A DNA stretch of 64,000 nt from SLFH01 sp050486265 (lineage in GTDB: Bacteria; Planctomycetota; Phycisphaerae; Phycisphaerales; UBA1924), in contig JBJHCY010000006.1 in the NCBI GenBank assembly GCA_050486265.1, positions 62,001-126,000 of the forward strand, written 5' to 3'. Position numbers and translations under genes: made by a program. Every line of letters begins with the position of its first letter. Positions within the stretch are counted from its first letter, which is position 1. Of the stretch, positions 16,520-25,454 are shown in pieces. Under the pieces are notes generated by a model. That model was not told the DNA's origin. It ran no database searches and saw only the letters and a program-made list of their open reading frames with translations.

Positions 16520-18874
16520 TCACTTGCGCTTCTTGAAGCGTGCGGGCGGGGGCTTTGAAGCGGCCTTGCCCTTGCCCTGGCGCTTGGCGGCCATGGTGCG
16601 CGGATCGCGCTTGCCGCCGCCCTGCTGCATCTGCTGGCGTTCGGCGGCCATCATCTGGATGCGCTGGATGAAGGAGGGTCCCTTGCGCTTGCGCTCCTCC
16701 TTCATCTTCTCGATGTCGAGGAGGCCGTGCTTGTCCATGTGGCGCTTGATCCAGCGGTTCTCGAGGATGCCGAGCGAGGAGTTGGCGATGAAGTAGAGCG
16801 CGAGGCCGGAAGGGGCGTTGTACATGATCAGCGGGAACATGAAGATCAGCATGAAACGCATGATCTTCATCTGCGTTTCCTGCTCGGGCGTCATGGTCGC
16901 GCTTGTGGGCGGCGTCAGGTACTTCTGGTGCGCCCAGAAGACGAACGCGAGCAGCACCGGCAGCACATTGATCGACTTGATCTCGCCGATCAGGTTGCCC
17001 ACGAACGGCACCATGAAGCCCGAGCCGAAGTAGATCGCGCGGTCCGGCTCGGCGAGGTCGGCGAGGAAGCGCCAGTTGCCGCCGGTCGCGGCCTGGAAGA
17101 CGCCGAAGAAGGCGGGCTCGTGGCGGAGCTCGAAGGCGAAAAAGAGGCTTGCGTAGAGGGCGATCCAGATCGGGCTCTGGAGGAACATGGGCAGGCAGCC
17201 GAGCATGCCGGCGGGGCTGACGCCCTCTTCGCGCCAGAGGCGGGCCATCTCCTGCTGCATCTTCTTGCGGTCGTTGCCGTAGCGCTCCTGGAGCTTCTTC
17301 TGCTTGGGCGCGAGCTCCTGCATCTGCTTGCCGAAGCGTTGGACGCGGATCTGCGACCACTTGGTGACCGGGTGGAGGATCGTCCTGACGATGAGCACCA
17401 GCACGATGATGGCCAGGGCCCAGTCGCCTGTGACCGAATGGGCCGCACGCAGCACGGCCATCAGCGGCTCGGTCAGCCACTGGAAGGTGCACGAGGCGCA
17501 CATCCCGCCGAAGTTGTACACCACCAGGCCCGACAGGCGGAGCTGCTCGGCGCCGGGCTCGGCCCCGATGGTGCGCCGATCCAGCGGGCCGGCGTACACG
17601 GCATAGCCCAGATCGATCGAAGACCCGGCCAGCACCGGGCGTTCGGGCGTCAGGGTCCGCAGCACGATCACCGCGTCGCGGCGCTCGGGGCCGAGGAAGA
17701 GCACGCCCCGCGTGACCTCCTGCCCCTCGCGGAAGCGCAGGTCGGACTGGCGGACATCGGGGTCGAACCAGGGGCGGACCGCGACGGCGAAGTAGCGGTT
17801 GACCACCGCGTACCACGACAGCCCCCACTGATCGCGGAGCGCGTCGCGGGTGGGCCAGAGGACTCGTGAGGCCTCGAAGCGGTCGGCGCGGGTCGGGCCG
17901 ATCGCGCTGTCGCGACGCATCAGATTTGTGTCGGGCCAGACCTGCGTCAGCGATCGCTGCTCCTCGACATAGCCGAAGCGAAGCCGGCGCTGGTCGCCCG
18001 CGTAGGCCGAGACGCGGGGCGGCTCGACCGGTCCGAGTTCCGAGAGCGAGACGCGGAGCCCGGTGTCGGTCAGGTTCTCGACCGTCTGCTCGACCCGCAG
18101 CGTGTACGAGCCGGGCTGGAGCGAGAACCGGCGGACGATGCGGAGGATCGCTTCGCCCTCGGCGTTCTCGATCGTCGCGGTGAAGAGCCCGGGATTTGAA
18201 GGGTCCTGCTCCCAGATCCGGCGTTCGCCCGTGAGCGGGCCCTCGTCGGTCTGGACCTCCTCGGGGATCGCCTGGAGCGGGACAGCGACGCCGTTGACGA
18301 AGACGAAATCCAGCGAGAAGGGCGTGACGCCCTGGCCCGTGCGTTCGTCGTCGACCTCTCGCTGCACGATGATCGGAACGCCGTTGACCACCGAGTCGAA
18401 GTAGTTGGTCAGGGCGAGCTCGGCGACGCCCGAGCCGTAGCGGCTGAAGTCGACACGCATCCGCAGGCCGGTGTCTGGGTCGAGCGAGCCCAGCGGCCTG
18501 AACGCGTCGTCGGCGAGCATCGGCGCCCCGACGCGACGGGGGCGCAGGCCTTCGAGCAGGTCTGAAGGCGCCGGGGAGAGGCTTGGAGCGTCCGGCTCGC
18601 GCTCTGGCTCACGCTGGACGGCTTCGCCGGCGGGGTCGGTCGCCTCACGGGCGGGGGTCTCCGGGTCGGCCGGATCGGGGTCCCGTGCAGGGCGGTCGCG
18701 CGTCTCGGGCGCGGGCTGCTGTGCTGTCTGGGGTGCTTCCTGAGGGGCTCCTTGCGGGGAGGGCCCGTGGCGGCCGGTGTTTGTGGCGACAGCGACCGCG
18801 ATGCCGATCGCGGCCAGCACGAGGGCCAGCGGCACGAATATCCGCAGCGGCTTGTTCTGTCGTCTTCTGGCCAT
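16520..18874 (-). CDS. yidC: Membrane protein insertase YidC
   Basis: A 784-residue protein, longer than typical YidC (about 550). It has an N-terminal membrane anchor (about residues 10-28), a Pro/Glu-rich linker to about residue 105, a large beta-rich periplasmic domain and a C-terminal insertase core from about residue 460. The core has the conserved membrane arginine (VLIVRTILHP), a cytoplasmic coiled-coil hairpin (KLQERYGNDRKKMQQEM) and five membrane helices. The end is rich in Lys/Arg, as expected for ribosome contact. It inserts proteins into the inner membrane with or without SecYEG. It is the upstream gene of the yidC-mnmE unit. Confidence 0.95.
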   Translation of the reverse strand: MARRRQNKPLRIFVPLALVLAAIGIAVAVATNTGRHGPSPQGAPQEAPQTAQQPAPETRDRPARDPDPADPETPAREATDPAGEAVQREPEREPDAPSLSPAPSDLLEGLRPRRVGAPMLADDAFRPLGSLDPDTGLRMRVDFSRYGSGVAELALTNYFDSVVNGVPIIVQREVDDERTGQGVTPFSLDFVFVNGVAVPLQAIPEEVQTDEGPLTGERRIWEQDPSNPGLFTATIENAEGEAILRIVRRFSLQPGSYTLRVEQTVENLTDTGLRVSLSELGPVEPPRVSAYAGDQRRLRFGYVEEQRSLTQVWPDTNLMRRDSAIGPTRADRFEASRVLWPTRDALRDQWGLSWYAVVNRYFAVAVRPWFDPDVRQSDLRFREGQEVTRGVLFLGPERRDAVIVLRTLTPERPVLAGSSIDLGYAVYAGPLDRRTIGAEPGAEQLRLSGLVVYNFGGMCASCTFQWLTEPLMAVLRAAHSVTGDWALAIIVLVLIVRTILHPVTKWSQIRVQRFGKQMQELAPKQKKLQERYGNDRKKMQQEMARLWREEGVSPAGMLGCLPMFLQSPIWIALYASLFFAFELRHEPAFFGVFQAATGGNWRFLADLAEPDRAIYFGSGFMVPFVGNLIGEIKSINVLPVLLAFVFWAHQKYLTPPTSATMTPEQETQMKIMRFMLIFMFPLIMYNAPSGLALYFIANSSLGILENRWIKRHMDKHGLLDIEKMKEERKRKGPSFIQRIQMMAAERQQMQQGGGKRDPRTMAAKRQGKGKAASKPPPARFKKRK

Positions 18875-18972
18875 CGGTGGAAGCGGTCGTCCGAAGCGCC
18901 CGGGGGCCGGGCGGGACGGTCACAATAGACGCCGGCCGATGCCCGGTCCTGCCCGCTCGGGCGTGCGGACGG

Positions 18973-19755
18973 TCAGCGGCCCTCGTAGAGGCGTTCGCCG
19001 AGCCAGTCGTGCAGCTCGGAGATCGCCTTGATCTGGTCGGCGGTCTTCTTGATGTCGTACTCGACCCTGACGAACTCGACGCGGTCCTCGTGGAGGATGG
19101 CGTAGCTGGCGCGGGGGTCCAGGTCGCGGGGCTGGCCGACGGAGCCGACATTGATGACGGCTTTTTCCCCGTCGACGAAGCGGTACTCGCGCCCTTCCCC
19201 TAATTCGGCGGGTGGATAAAAGTCGGGTTCGTCTGTGAAGACGCCGGGCTGGTGGGTGTGCCCGACGAGGCAGAGGCGGTCGACCCGCTCGAAGATGGAT
19301 TCGAGCTTGTCCGGGGAGGTCATGGCGTCGTCTGGGAAGATGTACTCGTTGATGGGGCGCCGGGGTGAGCCGTGGACCGCCAGAACAGGGAATCCAGCGT
19401 CTCCGGGGGCGGGCTCGACGACGCGGACGCGGAGGTGGCCGAGGAAGTCGTACCGCTCGGCCCGGAGGGCCTCGTCGGGTTCGGCGTCGAACTGCTCTCG
19501 TGTCCAGTACGCGGCGGATTCGGCCCCGGGATTGAAGTTCGTGGGTTCGTAGAGGACGCCGAAGTCGTGGTTGCCCATGAGGCTCCACTCGCAGCGTTGG
19601 CGGACAAGATCGACGCACTCGAGCGGCTCGGGCCCGTAGCCGATGATGTCGCCCAGGCAGATGATGCGCCCGATGCCCCGCGCGTCGATGTCCTGCAGGA
19701 CGCTGCGGAGCGCTTCGGCGTTGCCGTGGATATCGCTGATCACGGCTGTGGGCAA
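18973..19755 (-). CDS. Metallophosphoesterase (calcineurin-like)
   Basis: A 260-residue enzyme of the YfcE/MJ0936-like branch of calcineurin-type phosphoesterases. All metal motifs are present: SDIHGN, GDIIGYGP, GNHD, VHGSP and GHTH, binding two divalent metals. I place the start at TTG 19755, because a perfect AAGGAGG lies 9 bp upstream and the first residues (LPTAVISDIHGN) lead straight into the first metal motif; longer versions have no such support. Substrate is not predictable. It is divergent from clpP, with about 270 bp between them. Confidence 0.88.
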   Translation of the reverse strand: MPTAVISDIHGNAEALRSVLQDIDARGIGRIICLGDIIGYGPEPLECVDLVRQRCEWSLMGNHDFGVLYEPTNFNPGAESAAYWTREQFDAEPDEALRAERYDFLGHLRVRVVEPAPGDAGFPVLAVHGSPRRPINEYIFPDDAMTSPDKLESIFERVDRLCLVGHTHQPGVFTDEPDFYPPAELGEGREYRFVDGEKAVINVGSVGQPRDLDPRASYAILHEDRVEFVRVEYDIKKTADQIKAISELHDWLGERLYEGR

Positions 19756-20026
19756 GGTCGGTCGCCTCCTTCGTGGGTGGTGTCGGTGCGCCGGTGGGGC
19801 CCGTCCTTTGCGTGGGGCGGGCCGGCGGGCCAGCGGCCATCGTAGGGACAATCGGGCTGCGCCGCCAATGCGTTGGGAGCAGGCCCCTCGCGGATTCGCG
19901 TTGGGCGTGCGTTGTTGCCCGCAAGAGGCGGGGCCCGAACGCCGATGAGCGGCCCGGCTACCATCGAGCCCGGCCGGGGATCGTTCCCGGCGGGTGAGCC
20001 GGACTGATCAGTGCGAGGAGCGGCCG

Positions 20027-20614
20027 ATGCCCGCGGCGAATGTGACCTACCAGCGGACGCGTGAGATGACGATCGACGAGCTTCTGCTCGAGAATCGGAT
20101 CGTCTTCCTGATCGGCGAGATCAATCACGCGTCTGCGGCGCGTGTGATGATGCAGATGCTGTACCTGGAGAACCAGAAGCGGGGTCAGGAGATCGCGCTG
20201 TACATCAACTCTCCGGGGGGCGCCGTCGACGACACGCTGGCGCTGTACGACACGATGCGGTTCCTCTCGTCGCCGGTGGCGACCTACTGCATCGGGCGTG
20301 CGTACTCGGGCGCGGCGTTGTTGCTCTGCTCGGGGACTTCCGGGCGGCGCTTCGCGCTCCCCCACGCCAAGGTGATGATCCACCAGCCGTACGGCGGGAT
20401 CACCGGCCCGGCCGAGGACATCCGCATCCAGGCCGAGCAGATCATCAAGGCGAAGAAGGAACTGACCCGGATCATCGCCGAGCACACCGGCAAGCCGATC
20501 GAAGAGGTCACCAAGGACGCCGAACGCGACCGCTATTTCAGCGCCGAGGAGGCCAAGGCGTACGGCCTTGTCGACGAGGTGCTCCAGCAGAACGCCGAGC
20601 AGAAGACCGGCTGA
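20027..20614 (+). CDS. clpP: ATP-dependent Clp protease proteolytic subunit, paralogue 1
   Basis: A 195-residue ClpP serine peptidase. Catalytic residues are readable: Ser in GRAYSGA, His in MIHQPYGG and Asp in AERDRYFSAEEA. The usual AASMG around the serine is replaced by AYSGA, which is atypical, although the serine itself is kept. Start at ATG 20027 is supported by GAGGAG upstream. It is followed after 47 bp by a second clpP, and both probably share a transcript ending at the hairpin after 21310. Two dissimilar ClpPs could form a mixed tetradecamer, as known for actinobacterial ClpP1P2; this is inferred. A chaperone partner gene is not in the window. Confidence 0.93.
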   Translation: MPAANVTYQRTREMTIDELLLENRIVFLIGEINHASAARVMMQMLYLENQKRGQEIALYINSPGGAVDDTLALYDTMRFLSSPVATYCIGRAYSGAALLLCSGTSGRRFALPHAKVMIHQPYGGITGPAEDIRIQAEQIIKAKKELTRIIAEHTGKPIEEVTKDAERDRYFSAEEAKAYGLVDEVLQQNAEQKTG

Positions 20615-20661
20615 GCGTCCGCTTCAGACGACACCCGAAACCACTCCAGAGGAACGCAGCC

Positions 20662-21282
20662 ATGTCCTCGTATCTTGTTCCGATCGTCGTTGAGCAGACC
20701 GCCAAGGGCGAGCGCTCTTACGACATCTATTCCCGCCTGCTGAAGGACCGCATCGTGTTCCTGGGCGGGCCGGTGACCGACGAGATCTCCAACCTCGTCG
20801 TCGCGCAGCTCCTGTTCCTCGCCAACGAGGACCCGGACCTTGACATCCACCTGTATGTCAACAGCCCGGGCGGCTCGGTCACCGCCGGCCTGGCGATGCT
20901 CGACACGATGAACTACATCCAGCCGGATGTGGCGACCTACATCATCGGCCAGGCCGCGAGCATGGGCTCGATCATCGCCTGCTCCGGCGCGAAGGGGAAG
21001 CGGTACGCGCTGGCCAACGCCCGCAACCTGATGCACCAGCCGCTGATCGGCGGCATCATGGAGGGCCAGGCGACCGATCTTGAGATCGAGGCCCGCGAGA
21101 TGCTGCGCATCCGCGACCGCATCTACGACATCTACGCCAACCAGACGGGCAAGACCCGCGAGCAGGTCATCACCGATCTGGACCGCAACAAGTGGCTCGA
21201 CGAGAAAGAGATGCTCGACTACGGCCTCATCGACGAGGTGCTGACGAACATGCCCGCGTCGGGCTCGAAGAAGAAGGACTGA
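20662..21282 (+). CDS. clpP: ATP-dependent Clp protease proteolytic subunit, paralogue 2
   Basis: A 206-residue ClpP with the canonical catalytic triad: Ser in GQAASMGS, His in LMHQPLIGG and Asp in TDLDRNKWL. The N-terminal region has the usual ERSYDIYSRLLKDRIVFLGG. GAGGAA lies just upstream of the ATG. It ends in a Lys-rich tail (GSKKKD). It is the second gene of the clpP pair and closer to standard ClpP than its neighbour. Degrades unfolded or tagged proteins together with ClpX or ClpA-type ATPases in the cytosol. Confidence 0.95.
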   Translation: MSSYLVPIVVEQTAKGERSYDIYSRLLKDRIVFLGGPVTDEISNLVVAQLLFLANEDPDLDIHLYVNSPGGSVTAGLAMLDTMNYIQPDVATYIIGQAASMGSIIACSGAKGKRYALANARNLMHQPLIGGIMEGQATDLEIEAREMLRIRDRIYDIYANQTGKTREQVITDLDRNKWLDEKEMLDYGLIDEVLTNMPASGSKKKD

Positions 21283-21310
21283 CCCGGCCGGTCGCCTGCT
21301 GAAACAAATC

Positions 21311-21345
21311 AACCCGGGGCCGTTGCGGCCCCGGGTTATTGTTCG
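21311..21345 (+). terminator. Terminator after the clpP pair (possibly bidirectional)
   Basis: AACCCGGGGCC pairs with GGCCCCGGGTT around GTTGC and is followed by ATTGTT. It lies in the convergent gap between clpP and the minus-strand membrane protein gene and could serve both. Confidence 0.75.
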
Positions 21346-21375
21346 CCTCCCCCTGCTGCCTTGCGCCGCTGGGGA

Positions 21376-22143
21376 TCAAGTCGCGGCGACATACTCCTCG
21401 AAGGTTTCGGCGAGGTACTCATTCTTGTGGATGACCGCCGAGACGCTCTCCGGCATGGCGAGGTGGACGACGGCGGGGTTGCGGAGTTCGAGCTCGCCGT
21501 TGAGTTCGTGCTCGCTCTGGCGGTAGGCGAGGACCCAGTCGACATCGAAGCTGCCGCAGGGCTCGCCCTTGTGCGAGCGGAGTTTCTGCCCGTGCGTTTT
21601 CGGCCAGTTTGTGACGGCAGCGACCTCGACCTCGACGGACTCGCCCATGAGGTCGGGGTGGACCGCGACGGGCTGGTGGACGACGCCGAAGCCCCCCGGC
21701 GGGCAGCGGAACGCGAAGTGGACATCGCGTCCGCCGCGGTGCGAGCAGAACGCGCGCACCTTCGGCCGGAGGTGGATGACCGCGTCGCAGGGCCCGGAGA
21801 AACGGCTCTGGTAATAGAGGCTGATCTCGGCGACGCGGTGGGTCTCGTTGCCGTAGCGCTGGTTGACCACGCGGACGAGCGGCATGAAGCAGAGTCCTTC
21901 GGACTCGAAGTAGCGCCCGCCGGTGACCTGGGCGAGCTTGTCTGTCATCTTGTCCTCGATCTTGAAGCAGTAGATCATCGAGGCGAGGAGGATGAGCACC
22001 GCGGCGCCGGAGGCGGCCTGGTGCGCCGCGACAGAGGGCCAGAGGGTGCTCGCGTAATCGGGGACGATGAGCCACGCGAAGAAGGCCCACGCCAACGCGA
22101 TGACCATCAGCACAACCAGGATGTCGTTCCGTCTCTGGTGCAT
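21376..22143 (-). CDS. Membrane-anchored protein of unknown function
   Basis: A 255-residue protein. Two hydrophobic segments near the N-terminus (ILVVLMVIALAWAFFAWLIV and AAVLILLASMIYCF) are followed by a soluble region of about 190 residues with beta-strand-like alternation and several His/Cys residues (DAVIHLRP, FCSHRGGRDVHF). The start at ATG 22143 is supported by GGGAGG upstream; the frame stays open further but lacks support. I do not recognise a family. It converges on the clpP pair. Confidence 0.68.
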   Translation of the reverse strand: MHQRRNDILVVLMVIALAWAFFAWLIVPDYASTLWPSVAAHQAASGAAVLILLASMIYCFKIEDKMTDKLAQVTGGRYFESEGLCFMPLVRVVNQRYGNETHRVAEISLYYQSRFSGPCDAVIHLRPKVRAFCSHRGGRDVHFAFRCPPGGFGVVHQPVAVHPDLMGESVEVEVAAVTNWPKTHGQKLRSHKGEPCGSFDVDWVLAYRQSEHELNGELELRNPAVVHLAMPESVSAVIHKNEYLAETFEEYVAAT

Positions 22144-22412
22144 CTTCCGCCTCCCGGCCGGCCTGGCCGAAAGCGCCCTGGAAAAACCGGGCGTTACAAA
22201 CCCCATTGCCGGGGCGGAGACGGGAACACACTCTGGCACACGGACGATGGGAACAAACGCGGTCGCCGCCCAAGCATCCGCGGGCGGGCACCCAGTCCGA
22301 ACTGACCCGGGCATGAGGGCCCGGCCGCGACACGAGAATTTCCCCGTGTGCCTTTACCCTAGATTATCGAGCCGCCGGGTGCAGCACAAGAGAAATCGCG
22401 GTCGACCGGGCG

Positions 22413-22435
22413 GTTTGCACAATCGGATTGCAAAC
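22413..22435. promoter_or_regulatory. Inverted repeat GTTTGCA-N9-TGCAAAC
   Basis: Perfect 7-bp arms separated by nine bases, more AT-rich than the surroundings. It lies between the terminator of the TPR/alpha-CTD gene and the start of the membrane protein gene, about 270 bp upstream of the latter. It has the form of a regulator binding site; no regulator is identified. Confidence 0.35.
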
Positions 22436-22466
22436 AGAAAAAGAACCCCGCACAAACAGCGCGGGA
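22436..22466 (-). terminator. Terminator of the TPR/alpha-CTD gene
   Basis: On the minus strand CCCGC pairs with GCGGG around a 9-base loop and is followed by GTTCTTTTTC. It lies just downstream of the gene that ends at 22502. Confidence 0.6.
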
Positions 22467-22501
22467 TTCGGTTTGTTTTTCCCGTCTCGGCGGTGAGCGC
22501 C

Positions 22502-23440
22502 TCAGCTCTCCAGTTCGCGGAGGCCGAGGCCGTGCTCGGCGAGCTTTTCTCTGACCTCGACGAGCGAGGTGGAGCCGAAGTTCTTGACGCCCATGAGCTC
22601 GGCCTCGGTGTGGCTGGCGAGGTCGCCGAGGGTCTGGATGTTCAGGAGCTGCAGGGCGCGTCGGGCGCGGACCGAGAGCATCAGGTCGCTGACCGGTTTG
22701 CTGAGGACAGCCTCTTTGCCCGAGCCCTTGAGCTGCTCGATGATCTGACGCCGGGCGGCGCGGTGGACATCCTCGCGCCCCTGGCCGAGGCGGAGGTTCT
22801 TGGCCGCGAGCATCTTCTTGATCTCCTGCAGCGAGGAGTCGCCGAAGTTCTTGTAGCTCATCAGCTCGGCCTCGGTGATCTTCAGGAGGTCGCCGAGGGT
22901 GCGTATGTTCATCTTCTTGAGGCAGGTGCGGGCGCGGACAGAGAGCTCGAAGTCCGTGACGGGAGTGTCCATCAGCGCCTTGCGCTTGAGCAGGTCGCGG
23001 TCGGTGTCTTCCTCGACGACCATCTCGCGGCTGGCGCGGACATCCTTCATGTAGAGGCGTGCGCGGGCGTGGTTGGGGTTGGTCTCGAGCACTTGGCGAA
23101 GGCAGCGTTCGGCGCGGACATAGTCGCCCCGATCCTCGTAGAGGACCGAGAGGTTGATCAACGCGTTGATCGGCGCGGGCTGGTGGTCGATGGCTCGCTC
23201 GTAGAGGGCGATGGCTTCGTCTTCCTCGCCCATCAGGTCGAGGACATACGCGAGATGGAAGAGAGCGTCTGGGTGCTGCGGGTCGGCGTTGACCGCCTTG
23301 CGCAGCTCCGTCGAGGCGCCGACCTTGTCGCCGCCCTTGAAGAGATTGATGCCCGCGTTGAGGTAGTCTCGGGCCGCCTGGGTGTCACGCGAGGGGGCGT
23401 CGGACGCGCCGATCACCATGTCCATCGGATCGCTGCTCAT
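22502..23440 (-). CDS. TPR protein with two RNA polymerase alpha C-terminal domains
   Basis: A 312-residue cytosolic protein. Residues about 20-130 form TPR-type helices (AVNADPQHPDALFHLAYVL, LYERAIDHQPAPINALINL). Two copies of the RNA polymerase alpha-CTD fold follow, at about 158-213 (LSVRARTCLKKMNIRTLGDL, MSYKNFGDSSLQEIKKML) and 247-303 (LSVRARRALQLLNIQTLGDL, MGVKNFGSTSLVEVREKL). Each keeps the Arg equivalent to alpha R265, which contacts DNA minor groove or activators in E. coli. The rest of RpoA is absent, so this is not the polymerase subunit itself. A role in transcription, by binding UP elements or competing for alpha-CTD partners, is inferred. It has its own terminator. Confidence 0.9.
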   Translation of the reverse strand: MSSDPMDMVIGASDAPSRDTQAARDYLNAGINLFKGGDKVGASTELRKAVNADPQHPDALFHLAYVLDLMGEEDEAIALYERAIDHQPAPINALINLSVLYEDRGDYVRAERCLRQVLETNPNHARARLYMKDVRASREMVVEEDTDRDLLKRKALMDTPVTDFELSVRARTCLKKMNIRTLGDLLKITEAELMSYKNFGDSSLQEIKKMLAAKNLRLGQGREDVHRAARRQIIEQLKGSGKEAVLSKPVSDLMLSVRARRALQLLNIQTLGDLASHTEAELMGVKNFGSTSLVEVREKLAEHGLGLRELES

Positions 23441-23517
23441 GCCTGCTCCTGCTGAAATGCCGCCGGCCCGGGTCCGTGCTCAATCGCGGATCGGCTCCCT
23501 CTGCGGCGAACACAATG

Positions 23518-25089
23518 CTAGCGGTCGTCGGGGGTGTGCTCCAGCACCGGGGCCGGGGCCCCGCCGATCGGAACGCCCGCCTCGGCGTGGCCGACGACAT
23601 CGATCTCTCGCCAATTGCCGATCACAAACCGCACAAGCAGCACCACCCCCAGGATGATGATGAACGCCGCGGCCCCGATCCAGGGGCCTACCGAGCCCCA
23701 ATGCGGGACAAGCGCGATCATCGCGTGACCGCCCAGCACCAGACAGCCCCACGACAACCCCACGGTCACCAGCCCGGGCCAGACGGTGTCGCCCGCCCCG
23801 CGGAGGGCGGCGGACATCACGATCGCGATCGCGTCGAAGACCTGGAAGACCGCCGCGGCGATCATCACCAGCGCCCCGACGCGGACGATCTCGTCGATGA
23901 GCTCCGGCGGCGTCTCCTCGGGCACGAAGATGCGGACGAGCGGTTCCCGGAAGACGACAAAGACGACCGCCATCGTGCCCATGTAGGCGACGGTGATGCC
24001 CAGGCCGAGCCAGGCCCTTTTGGCCGCGAGGTCCGGCCGCCCCATGCCCATGCACTTGCCGATCATCGCGGTGACGGCGATCGACATGCCGACGGCGGGC
24101 ATGAACGACATGTGCATGTAGCGCAGGGCGATCCAGCCCGCGGCGTTGTGCACGCCCCCGTCTTCTCCGGCCGCCTCGCCCGCCCGCACGAGGAGGTTGG
24201 TCATGAGGTAGCCCCAGCAGAACATCTCGTTGGCCATCATGAGGCCGCCGGGCCAGCCGAGCCTGACGATGTCTTTGAACGGGGCCCACCCGCAGCGGAA
24301 GGCCGCGCGCGTGCCAAGCGTCCTGTTCATCTTCGGCCCGAGGAAGACGATGAGCGGGATGCCCAGCTCGAAGACGCCTCCGATCACGGTGCCGACGGCG
24401 GCGCCTGCGACACCCATCTCGGGCATGCCGAAGTGGCCGAAGATCAGGGCGTAGTTCACGACGACATTGACGACATTGCCGATGATCGCCGAGACCATGA
24501 CGACGCCTGGCCTGTGCAGGCCGAAGAAGTAGTGGTGCAGGGCCCGCCCCGCGAGGACGACGCCGCCGCCGATCGCGACGATGCGTCCGTACTCGACTTC
24601 CAGCTCCAGCAGCTGACCCTCGTGCCCATACGCGCCGAAGATCAGCGGCATCGCCAGCGCGAAAGGGAACATCAGAAGACCGAAGGAGGCGGACATGTAG
24701 ATCCCCGCCCACGCGTATTTCGGCCCGGCCTCGGGCCTGCCCGCGCCCAGGTGCTGGCTGACATAGGTGTTGATGATGGTGATCACGCCGAGAAGAGCGG
24801 CGATCATCTGCCAGACGAGCATCCCCCCGTTGCCCTGCGCCGCGACATACACGGGGTCGGCCGGGGTGATGCGGCTGACCATCAGCGTGTCGATGAACTG
24901 CATCAGCGTGTAGCTGGTCATCGTCACGACCGAGGGCAGCGCGATGCGCACCATCTCGGTGAGCGGGCGTTCCTCGATCGCGCGGAGCGAGACCCCCAGC
25001 CCGGGCCCGCCCATCTCGTTGGGCGAGCCGCTCTCGGGAGCGCCCTGCTCGGGCGCCGGCAGACGGGTTTCGTGGTCCTTGGAGGTCAT
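23518..25089 (-). CDS. MATE-family multidrug/metabolite efflux transporter
   Basis: A 523-residue polytopic membrane protein with 12 hydrophobic segments and MatE features: FIDTLMVSRI in the first repeat, NVVNVVVNYALIFG at the end of the first half and a second repeat beginning RLGWPGGLMMANEM. The family uses Na+ or H+ gradients to export cationic compounds. The start chosen is ATG 25089 (MTSKDHETR); upstream in-frame sequence is arginine-rich and unlikely to be translated. A C-terminal tail of about 30 residues is hydrophilic. It is followed on the same strand by the TPR/alpha-CTD gene after 77 bp. Substrate unknown. Confidence 0.88.
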   Translation of the reverse strand: MTSKDHETRLPAPEQGAPESGSPNEMGGPGLGVSLRAIEERPLTEMVRIALPSVVTMTSYTLMQFIDTLMVSRITPADPVYVAAQGNGGMLVWQMIAALLGVITIINTYVSQHLGAGRPEAGPKYAWAGIYMSASFGLLMFPFALAMPLIFGAYGHEGQLLELEVEYGRIVAIGGGVVLAGRALHHYFFGLHRPGVVMVSAIIGNVVNVVVNYALIFGHFGMPEMGVAGAAVGTVIGGVFELGIPLIVFLGPKMNRTLGTRAAFRCGWAPFKDIVRLGWPGGLMMANEMFCWGYLMTNLLVRAGEAAGEDGGVHNAAGWIALRYMHMSFMPAVGMSIAVTAMIGKCMGMGRPDLAAKRAWLGLGITVAYMGTMAVVFVVFREPLVRIFVPEETPPELIDEIVRVGALVMIAAAVFQVFDAIAIVMSAALRGAGDTVWPGLVTVGLSWGCLVLGGHAMIALVPHWGSVGPWIGAAAFIIILGVVLLVRFVIGNWREIDVVGHAEAGVPIGGAPAPVLEHTPDDR

Positions 25090-25454
25090 GGGGGCTCGGC
25101 GCGGGCGTCGCCTGAACGCCCCGCGGGGCCGGGATGCTAGGTCGGTCCTCGGCGTCGCTCGGCGCCGGAGGTTCAGGCCCCAGGTCAATCACAACACCCG
25201 CAAATCTCTCCGCTTCCTCCTTGATTCGGGAGTCTCGGCAAGATCAAGATAGCGGGCGCGGGGCGCTGGTGGCTGGGCGCAGGGGCGGCTTCGGCCTGCG
25301 GCCGAGGCTGAGTTCAGGGCTTGGGTTTGGGCGTCAGCGAGCAAAAGCAAACCGCGGCCGAAGGCCGCTGCATCATCCAGCGCCCCGCGCCCCTGATCCC
25401 AGACAGTCAGCGGCAGGCGACCCCTCAAGCGATCAGAAAATCCGATGGCCCGCT
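25090..25454. repeat. Intergenic region with GC-rich inverted repeat module
   Basis: No credible gene. From about 25250 it holds GCGCGGGGCGCTGGTGGCTG and a GCAGG tail, a palindromic CGGCC-rich centre (CGCGGCCGAAGGCCGC near 25360) and the inverted end CAGCGCCCCGCGCCCCTG with ATCCCAG. The outer ends match those of the module at 14428-14513, so the two are related copies. TCCTTGATTCG at about 25219 also occurs near 3535. Confidence 0.6.
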
